Of a stretch of 64,000 bases of DNA, positions 39,342-48,129 are shown in pieces; within the stretch, counting starts at the first letter, position 1; every line of letters starts with the position of its first letter. The position numbers and the translations under genes are program-made. The DNA comes from Leptobrachium leishanense (taxonomy: Eukaryota > Chordata > Amphibia > Anura > Megophryidae), in the NCBI GenBank assembly GCA_009667805.1, contig RXON01001603.1, positions 54,749-118,748 of the forward strand, written 5' to 3'. The notes below the pieces were generated by a model. The model worked only from the letters and a program-made list of their open reading frames with translations. It had not been told where the DNA came from and searched no databases.

Positions 39342-40512
39342 CCCTTTAGTGACTGGGCGGTTTTACACAAATCCGTCTTTTAGTGACCGCTGCTGTTTTT
39401 ACGTTTCTGCGCTGTTAGTGTTTAGGTCAAATTTTCCTCTTACTCGTTTATTCAACCCACACATACTATACACCCTTTTTCCCGCCATTAAATGGACTTT
39501 CTAGAAATACCATTATTTCCATCATATCGAATAATTTACTATAAAAAAAAATATGAAATATGAGGAAAGAAATGGTAAAAACACACTTTTTTGTAATTCA
39601 ATCCCCAAAATCTACAACCACCCAAAACGACCCCAGCTAAATAGGTTTAAAATTTTGTCCCGAGACTAGAAATACCCAATTTTTACATGCGTTTGCTTTT
39701 TAACCCCTTCACTGCTGAGACAGTTCACCTATGTGCGCTGCGCTCATTCTGACCATTTTGTGCTATGTATTTTTAGATGACAGCCTAGGTCCTATTTAAT
39801 TAAACTCCCCCCAGACAAAAAAAACTTTTAAAAAAAAAAATCATTTTTTTATTTTATTTAATTTTTTTATTATTTTTTTTTTATTAAATTTTTTTTTTAA
39901 AACCAAACCTGGTCATGTTTGGTATCATTTGAAAGGCCATAATCAGGCCATGGATCGGGAGATCAAGGGATCCTTAGGATCCCCTTATCTCTACATGGCA
40001 GCTAGAGGGTTAACTGGCCCACTGACATCCTCACACATATGGTGAGGTTGTCAGTGGGTGGGGGGGGACCTGGAGGCTTGGCTGACATCCAAGATGTCAG
40101 CCCCCCTCCAGGTTTGAATCGCGTTTTGGCGCCAATTGGCGCCGCAACGTGATCCGGCAGCGAAATGGTTCATGCCCCATCTCCCCTCTCCAGCGGTGCA
40201 AACGGCATCTCCCTAGCTTCAATGGTTGGGGAGATAGAGGGCTCCAAAGGAAGCCCCCCTCCCCTCCATTGAAAAGCATGGGGACGCCTGCTTATGACGT
40301 CACCACACAGCGTGGCGACGTCATCAGCCTCGCCTGCCCATGTAAATCACATGGGCAGGCTTCCTCCCTGCCAGATCGCCGTGGGATCCGGCGAGGGAGG
40401 TGAGTATCGGGCGGGAGGGGGATTAGGCGCCGCTGACGTACCCTGTACGTCCGCGGGTCTAAGGGAGACCCTAGTACAGGACGTACAGGGTACGTCAGAG
40501 GTCCTTAAGGGG
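39342..40512 (-). mobile_element. Internally deleted piggyBac derivative (MITE) of the same family
   Basis: TTAA flanks it at 39338-39341 and 40513-40516. Its left end (CCCTTTAGTGACTGGGCGG and the following 250 bp) matches the reverse complement of the right end of the 14-kb element at 47400-47643. Its right end (complement of CCCCTTAAGGACC and GACGTACC) matches that element's left end. It is therefore a deletion derivative inserted in the opposite orientation, inside hAT-B. It has no coding capacity. Confidence 0.88.
39704..40168. mobile_element. TTAA-type MITE of the CGCTGC family, nested
   Basis: It starts after TTAA (39700-39703) with CCCCTTCACTGCTGAG and ends CAGCGAAATGG before TTCA (40169-40172), a mutated TTAA. 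The termini and the interior (GGTCATGTTTGGTATCATTT, GCTGACATCCAAGATGTCAG) match the element at 9870-11038. It lies inside the piggyBac derivative at 39342-40512. Confidence 0.8.
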
Positions 40513-40699
40513 TTAATATAAAGAGAGGAAAAGGCGGAGCTCTAAGAGGAAAAGGTGGATCTTAAAGAGGAAGGGTGGGAATTAACCAGGAAGAGGTGTG
40601 CCCTTGACAGGAAGGGGTGCGTCAAATTTAAATTAGGGGTGCACGAGTTTAGTCAGGCCTAGGGCAGCACAAAACTTAAATACACCACTGGCACCTTGT

Positions 40700-41175
40700 G
40701 ATCGCTCCCTGGGAGCGATCAACGTCCGGTTTCACCGGAGAGGTGCCCGGCACTTCTAGAGAGCGCTGGAAGCGATCGGATCGCTTCCAGCAGCTCCAGG
40801 GCCATTGCACGCTGCCTGGGAGTCCAGGCATCCGTGCAATGGCGGACAGAAGTGCTGGGGCCCCTTGTGATCGCTCCCCGGGAGCGATCAACATCCGGTT
40901 TCACCGGAAAGGTGCCCCGCACTTCTACAGAGCGCTGGAAGCGATCGGTATCGCTTCCAGCTGCTCTGAGTATATTGCAGGGATGCCTCGACATCGAGGC
41001 ATCCTTGCAATATGTTTACCTGCCGCCGGTCCGCTCAGTGATCACTCCCCCCGAGCGATCACTTCCGGTAGCGGCAGGAAGTACTGAGTGCCACGAGGTA
41101 TCGTGGCACTCAGTACAAAAAAGATCACATAAGTGATCAGGTGCTCTGCTGGGTGCCTCGAGGGATCAAGGCACC
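40700..41175. repeat. Palindromic tandem blocks in the piggyBac 5' region
   Basis: A repeated block of about 170 bp holds three small palindromes: GATCGCTCCCTGGGAGCGATC, AGCGCTGGAAGCGATCGGAT with its complement, and CCTGGGAGTCCAGG. Copies lie at 40699-40868 and 40869-41040, and a further partial copy at 35835-35951 before the hAT-B insertion. The third version near 41040-41175 is more diverged. Such structure is common in subterminal regions bound by transposases, but no function is shown. Confidence 0.8.
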
Positions 41176-42425
41176 CAGCAGACTAAAATAAAGTGTAAAA
41201 AAAATAAAAAATGAATAAAATAAATGTGACAGCCAAGATGGCGCTGCCCTTCTAAGGGCAGGGTCATCTTGGGGCTGTGTGGGATGTTCCTAGCCTGCCT
41301 CATCAGAGAGGCAGGCTAGCAACATCCAATCAGAAGTAAGAAAAAATCAAAATTTTCTAATTTGTCAGGTCAGGTCAATATTTTGTAAATATTGGCTCTG
41401 ACCTCTGTGATTCTCCCTCCCTCTCCTCACTTGTGTTTTGGTGAGCGAGAGAGAGAGATCAGATTTGACAGGTTAGAGATTTTAGGTAGACTTAGTGAGA
41501 TTTTAGGGAGATTTAGAAGAATTGAGGCAGGTTTAGAGAGATTTAGGTGTTTATTTGTATTTTCTTGTGAAACCCAACGGTTCTTCTAAGAACCAATAAT
41601 CCGCTTATATATATATAATAATTATAAAATTTTATAATCTATTATATATAATGTCTGAGAGGGTGTACAGCGCCGAGGAGGCATATGCCATCCTGGCGTC
41701 AGAGTCTGAGGCATCTGCGTCGGACTCAGACCCTGATTTTGACCCCGCTAACTGCTCAGAGACGTCGCTAGATACATTATCTACGCTGGCTGATGTATCT
41801 AGTGATGTTTCTGATGCAGATCCTGGGCCACCACCTGCCAGCAGGAGACGCACAGCTCCAGCTGAGGAGTGGGTAGTGCCTCATCACCAGAGGCCATATA
41901 TCCCTCCTTTCACGGCAAATCCTGGCATCAATATTGATGTTGCAGGATTTACCGCCACACAGTTTTTGCAGGTGTTTATGGGGGATGATTTGTTGGGCCA
42001 CATCGTGGCCCAATCAAATCTGTATGCCCATCAGCATTGTGCTGCGAAGCCAGACTCCTACTTGGCAAGGCAGCAATGGACCCCGCTAGATGTGCCAGAA
42101 TTTCTGAAATTCTGGGCACTTACTATGCTGATGGGCATCATAGAGAAGCCCTCAATTCGCTCCTACTGGAGCTGTAGCCCCATCTGCTCTACCCCCATTT
42201 ACCCCCAATCAATGTCACGTAGAAGGTATGAAAACATTTTGCGTTTCATGCACTTCAGTGACAACAGCCTGTGCCCTCCTAGAGAGCATCCCCAGTTTGA
42301 CAGGCTGTATAAAATCCGCCGCCTGATTACCCACTTCGCCGCCAGTTTTGCAGAGGCTTATACACCTGGAAGGAATATCTGCATGGATGAATCCCTAATG
42401 AAATACAAGGGAAGGCTGGGATTCA

Positions 42426-44773
42426 CACACACTCGCAGAAATCTACATGCTGTGGACCCCCATCAATTCTCCAACCTACTTCACCACCTCCCTCATACCT
42501 CATCCTTCACCTGCCCTGATGCTGCCACTAATCACTACAACACTACTCTTATCTCTGCTCTAGACACTCTTGCTCCTCTTCGACTCTGTAAGGCCCCACG
42601 CCGCCAGCTTCAGCCCTGGCACACCCTCCAGACACGCTACCTGCAAAGATGCTCCCGCACTGCAGAGCGTGCCTGGAGGAAATCCCGCTCTGAAGCTGAT
42701 TTTGTTCACTTCAAGTTTATTCTCCGGTCATACACCTCTGCCCTCCACTTGGCCAAACAATCCTTCTTCTCATCTCTTATCTACGCTGTCCTCCAACCCT
42801 AAACGACTCTGGTCCACCTTCAACACCCTCCTCTACCCACCTGCACCTCCCCCCACAGCTGCCTTCAGCGCTCAAGACCTGGCAGACTACTTCCTCAGTA
42901 AAACTCTAAATATCAGACGCAACATCCCAACACAAGATAGTTATCTGCCACCTCCACTCCCACAGGTCCCCTCTGCTACCCTCTGCCGCTTCCTCCCAGC
43001 CACTGAGGAGGAAGTCAATTCCTTATTGTCCTCCTCACATCTCACCACATGCCCGCTCTACCCCATTCCCTCATATCTAATTCCTCCCCTCTCCTCCTCC
43101 CTCACCCCTGCTCTCACACACATCTTCAACCTATCTCTTCTCCACTGGCTCCTTTCCATCCGCCTTCAAACACGCGCTAGTTACCCCTTTACTAAAGAAA
43201 CCATCCCTAGATCCCAACTCTCCATCCAACTACCGCCCTGTATCCCTGCTTCCTTCACATCAAAGCTCTTAGAAAAACTAGTCTTCAACCGCCTCTCCCT
43301 TTCCTGTCCTCCAATTCCCTACTTGGCCCCGCTGCAATCTGGCTTCCGTCCCCTACACTCAACTGAAACTGCCCTCACCAAAGTCACCAACGACCTCCTA
43401 ACTGCTAAAAAACACGGCCACTATTCTATTCTCATCCTGCTTGACCTCTCGGCTGCTTTTGACACTGTTGACCACCCCCTCCTTCTACAGACCCTCAACT
43501 CTCTGGGTCTCGGTGACACTGCACTCGCTTGGGTCGAATCCTATTTATCCAACAGGTCCTTCTGTGTGTCCTTTGCTGGTAACTCCTCCTCCTCATTGCC
43601 TCTATCTGTTGGTGTACCTCAAGGCTCTGTCCTTGGTCCTCTGCTCTTTTCCATCTACACCTCCTCCCTGGGCAAAATCATCAACAGCTTTGGCTTCAAT
43701 TACCACCTCTACGCTGATGACACTCAGATCTACCTCTCTACCCCTGATCTCTCTCCCCCTGTCTTTCAAAAGTCAGTGACTGTTTATCTGGCATCTCCTC
43801 CTGGATGGCCTCCCACCACCTAAAGATCAACATGTCGAAGACTGAACTCCTACTTATTCCACCCTCCAATGCCTCCCCACCTCCTGACTTCTCTATCACG
43901 GTGGAGGGTATCACCATTTCCCATCAAACCAAGTTCGCTGTCTTGGAGTTACATTTGACTCTGCTCTTTCCTTCATCCCCCACATCAAGTCTCTTTCCTC
44001 CTCCTGCCGATACCAACTGCGTAATATTTCCAGAATTCGGCCATTTCTTACCGCTGTCGCCACAAAACAACTCATACACGCCCTGGTAATCTCCCGACTC
44101 GACTATTGCAATAATCTCTTATCTGGCCTCCCTCTGTCCCGCCTCTCCCCCCTACAATCCATCCTGAACGCCTCCGCCAGACTAATTCACCTCACCCGCC
44201 GCTCTGTCTCTGCCGCTCCCCTCTGCGAGTCCCTTCACTGGCTCCCCATCCACTGCAGAATTAAGTTCAAAATCCTTATCCCTTACCTACAAAACCCTCA
44301 CTAACTCAGCTCCCCACTACCTGTCCTCACTAATCACCAAATACACCCCAGCCCGCTCCCTAAGGTCAAACAGTGACCTCGCGCCTAGCTTCTCACCGCA
44401 TCACCTCTTCCCATGATAGACTGCAGGATTTCTCACGCGCAGCCCCCACTCTCTGGAACGCTCTCCTCGTACTGTCAGACTTTCCCCTAACTTCTCTTCC
44501 TTCAAACGCTCCCTTAAAACGTTCCTATTTAGGGAAGCCTACCACCCAACTCACTGACGCAACCATCAATCACTCTCACCTTACAGTCCTCTCCTCCTGT
44601 TTCCAACCCCAACCCTCCCAGATTGTGAGTTCCTACGGGAATAGGGCCCTCATCTCCTCCTGTACTGTTTGTCAAATGTTGTTCAATGTATTGTAACCCT
44701 GTCTATACTGTGCTTATTGTACAGCGCTGCGGAATATGCTGGCGCTTTATAAATAAAAATAATAATAATAATA
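42426..44773 (+). mobile_element. L2-type LINE, 5'-truncated, 2.35 kb
   Basis: It starts inside the coding region and ends GCGCTTTATAAATAAAAATA plus (AAT)n. ATTCA occurs at 42421-42425 and 44774-44778, consistent with target-primed insertion. The 3' end is the same family as 29881-30536. Confidence 0.93.
42430..44520 (+). pseudogene. L2 ORF2 (reverse transcriptase), truncated and frameshifted
   Basis: The endonuclease domain is missing except for its last part. The RT motifs are clear: [20 protein letters not shown] (motif A), [17 protein letters not shown] (motif B) and [13 protein letters not shown] with the catalytic YADD at about 43709. The C-terminal LSRLSPLQSILNASARLIHL segment follows. 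The frame changes near 42790, 43190, 43770 and again downstream, so no complete protein is made. Confidence 0.9.
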
Positions 44774-45792
44774 ATTCAAGCAGTATATTCCTTCCAAACG
44801 CTCCAGGTATGGAGTGAAGGTGTATAAGCTCTGTGACAGCGAGAGTGAGTATACTCAGGCCTTCCGGGTGTACGAGGGAAAGGATAGTAGCCTTGACCCT
44901 CCAGGTTGCCCAGAACACATGGGAACCAGTGGCAAGATTGTGTGGGACCTACTTTTTCCCCTGATGAACAAAGGGTACCACTTGTATGTTGATAATTTTT
45001 ATGCGAGTGTCCCTTTGTTCAAGCTGCTGTATTGTTTTGATACAGCAGCATGCGGTACTGTTCGCAAGAACCGCGTAGGTTTCCCAGCACAGCTTGACCG
45101 CACCCGGTTAAAAAGGGGGGAGACCTCAGCTCTGCGCCAAGAGGAGCTGTTGGCGGTCAAGTACAGAGACAAGAAGGATGTATACCTTCTATCCACCATC
45201 CACACTGAGAGGTCTGTGGAGGTCTCTGTACGTGGCAGAGCTGAGCGCATGCGGAAGTCAAGGGCCTGGTACAAAAAGGTTGCAATTTACCTGATGCAAA
45301 TTGCAACCCACAATGCCTTTTTGCTCTGCAAGAAGGCAAACCCCGGAGTGACGCTGTCCTTTTTACAGTTTCAGCTCCAGGTCATTTCGGGGTTTTTGTA
45401 CCAGGATGCACCTGCTCCCCGGGCGGTGATGGGGGACAGAGTTGGGGCTACACATTTTATTTATAAAATCCCCCCTACTGAGGGCAAACAGAAACCCCAA
45501 AAAATATGCAGGGTGTGTTTCAAGAGGGGGCAGAGGAGAGACACAATCTTTTACTGCCCAGAATGCCCTGGACAACCCGGTCTGTGTCTTGGGGACTGTT
45601 TCAAGCTATATCACACTGTGCGTGATCTGTGATTTTTTTTTTTTTCCTTTCTATTTTTTCTTACACTCTAGTTAGTTAGTTAGTTCAGTTTAGTTTTTTT
45701 TTTTCTTTTACTGCACCAGACTTTTACATTTTATTCCTACATTTTTATGTTCTACAATTGGTGCTGTATTTTGCCAAAATCTTTGCACACCT

Positions 45793-46996
45793 ATGCATGG
45801 GGGGCATGGGTGTACTCAGGACACCTTGCAGAAAACAACCTGGAGAGTTTTCATGCAGTAACAAACAACAGTGTCTCCTAAATCACAGTCCAAAACTGAT
45901 GTGGGCGTAAAAATCTGAAAATTGAAAAATTACCGCCACACACCTTCTCAAATGTTTTGGGCTAAAACCGTTGCATCCATGGCATCAAAGCACTCCATAT
46001 GCAATACCTTGGGGTGTCAACATAACAAATATAAACAATTTTCTGGCAATAATTCAAACTGGGGTATGCGGTAGACCCAAAACCAAAGCTAGGCCTAGCT
46101 GAAGAAATAATCTCAATTTCAACTCCAATGACAAAGTCATAAAAATTGTATTTGAACCTTCCAAAATCCTGGCAAACCTATGCATGGGGGGCATGGGTGT
46201 ACTCAGGAGACCTTGCAGAAAACAACCTGGAGAGTTTTCATGCAGTAACCAACAACAGTGTCTCCTAAATCACAGTCCAAAACTGATGTGGGTGTGAAAA
46301 TGAAAAATGACCACCAAACAGTATCCAATTTGTTTGGAGCAAACGGTTGCATCCATGGCATAAAAACACTCCATTTACAATACTTTGGGGTGTTAGCTTA
46401 CCAAATATATGCACGTTCATAAAATTGGGGTATGTAAAAAGGCCCCTAAAAAGAAGATAAGCAAAGATACTGTATGTCAAATTAGAAAATTGACAAGCAC
46501 ATGTCAAAAGATTGGCGTAGCACCCCAAAAACAGCAGAACAAATCTATACATGGGTGGTATCACTTTACTCAGAAGATGTTGCTGAACATATTTTGGGGT
46601 GTTTTTTGGCAGTAACCCATAACTGGATTTGACAATTCATGCCTAAAGTACAATGTGTGTGAAAAAATAACACAAAAAGTGACTACCTGAAAGTTTGACA
46701 TAGAGCTAGTGCATGGAAAGTGTTAAAATACAACTCTTTGAAGTACCCTAGGGTGTGCCCTTTCTAAAAATATATGGTTTGATGGGGGTAAATTACTTTG
46801 GCCGGCTTCAAAAATGTCCCAAATAGGACATGGGTGCATGATGACGAAATGTGAAAATTCCAAGTTGGAAAACTGAAATGTGCACCCCCCAAATAAGGCC
46901 TATTAGCCCCCAAATGACCCGACATACATGGGTGGTATCAATTTACTCAGAAGATGTTGCTGAACATATTTTGGGGTGTTTTTTGGCAGTAAACCT
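45793..46996. repeat. Direct repeats in the piggyBac 3' subterminal region
   Basis: A block with TGCATGGGGGGCATGGGTGT and AAAACAACCTGGAGAGTTTT appears at 45793 and again at 46180, about 387 bp apart. A second pair (CATGGGTGGTATC and CTCAGAAGATGTTGCTGAAC) appears at 46549 and 46929, about 380 bp apart. All four segments appear to be diverged copies of one ~385-bp unit. Confidence 0.82.
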
Positions 46997-47647
46997 TAAA
47001 GTTCACAGTACATGTATTCTTAAACTGCGTTCAAAAAAAAAATCACCAAAACTTTTTTTTTTCTCAAACTTTGGCATAGATTTGTGGTAAAATGGTTTGC
47101 ATGGAAAGAGTCAAAATACCCCAAGTTTAATACCTTGATTTGTGTACTTTAAAAAAATATGTATATGTGGAGGGTTATTCAGGAATTAGTGACAGATATC
47201 AGTGTTACAATGTCACTAGCACTAGTTTTGAAAATAAACTCTTTGGAAATGGCAAAGTGCTACTTGCACTTATTGTTGCATAAAATAAGGAAAAAAGCGA
47301 GGAATATGTAAACATTGGGTATTGCTGAACTCAGAACTAAATTTAGAAACTACTAAGGAATTACATTTTTTTGACGGTTGTTGATACATAAGAACTTTTG
47401 GGGGTCAAAGTTCGAAAAAGTGGTGTTTTTTTCTTTTTTTTTGTAATCTTTCACAATATTTTTTTATAGTAAATTATATGAAATGATGAAAAAAATGGTA
47501 TCTTTATAAAGTCCATTTAATGACGAGAAAAACAGTGTAAAATAGGTGTGGGTTACATAAACGAGTAAGAGGAAAATTTGACGTAAAAACAGCAGTGGTC
47601 ACTAAAGGACGGATTTGTGTAAAACCGCCCGGTCACTAAGGGGTTAA

Positions 47648-48129
47648 TATATATATTTCTTTTAATGCACAGCACCCCTTCTCTTATGTAGCCCTGATGT
47701 GTATCTTTACAGATACACGAGACAGGTTTGCACACCATTATGCCTCTCAGCTTTTTCCTAATAACCCTCTTGGGATCCTTAAGAAAATAGTACATATAAG
47801 CTGCAATAGCAGTGAGGGAGGCAGAGACTCACTCGCGTATTACCATAAAAAAAATCTGGCTTTTAACTTTTTTAGCTGGCTCCTAGATTCAAAGCAAATT
47901 TGTCAAGCCCTGTATTACAGAGCTCCATAGCAATAAAACTCACGCTCATACACACCGCGCATTACTGTATCACTGAGCTCCATAGCAATAAAACTCACAG
48001 CAGTTTGCAATGTGAATTAGTATCTAATTTCTGTGTACTCTCTTTCTCACCCCTCTCTGTCACACAACTCTATGATCACTGTGTAACCCCCCCCCCTCGC
48101 TCTCACTGGGACCCCTCTCTCATTCATCG
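47648..48129. other. Flank between piggyBac and the minisatellite; satellite remnant
   Basis: Contains two copies of the AGCTCCATAGCAATAAAACT repeat at about 47920-48010, related to 33835 and 38770. I see nothing coding. Confidence 0.5.

Larger units (their letters stand above)
35952..40690. mobile_element. hAT-B: 4.7-kb hAT with GCACCTTG duplication
   Basis: The left end is CACTGGTGTATTTTGGCC and the right end is the complement, ...AAATACACCACTG. GCACCTTG flanks it exactly (35944-35951 and 40691-40698), and the piggyBac sequence reads straight through when it is removed. No transposase is seen. The interior is a stack of other repeats: a LINE-tail fragment, a CAGGGTTAT-family element, a minisatellite, a second hAT left end (CAGTGGTGTACTTAG at 38003), a satellite, and a TTAA-flanked element. 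Confidence 0.88.
41651..45632 (+). pseudogene. piggyBac transposase, interrupted by an L2 insertion
   Basis: This is a DDE-type transposase for TTAA-specific cut-and-paste. The 5' part (41651-42425) encodes an acidic start (residues 1-60), the piggyBac core and MDESLMKYKGRL with the first catalytic aspartate (about residue 246). An L2 follows. The frame resumes exactly in phase at 44778 because the target duplication is ATTCA. The second aspartate lies in DNFYAS (GAT at 44991). The C-terminus has WYKKVAIYLMQIATHNAFLL and a Cys/His cluster (CRVCFKRG, YCPECPG, CLGDCFKLYH), ending at 45632. The uninterrupted frame would give about 542 residues. Between EVSVRG and RAERMRKSRAWYKK (about 45225) the usual segment with the third aspartate is absent, so this copy looks dead independently of the L2. 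Confidence 0.9.
33628..47643 (+). mobile_element. piggyBac-family transposon expanded to 14 kb by nested insertions
   Basis: TTAA at 33624-33627 and 47644-47647 flank the whole segment, with inverted termini: CCCCTTAGGGACC on the left (split by hAT-A after ten bases) and the complement of CCCCTTAGTGACCGG on the right. The element's own sequence is 33628-33637, 35757-35951, 40691-42425 and 44774-47643. It is interrupted by hAT-A (33638-35756), hAT-B (35952-40690) and an L2 (42426-44773), each with its own target duplication. Without these it would be about 4.8 kb and carries a piggyBac transposase frame from 41651. Confidence 0.9.
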
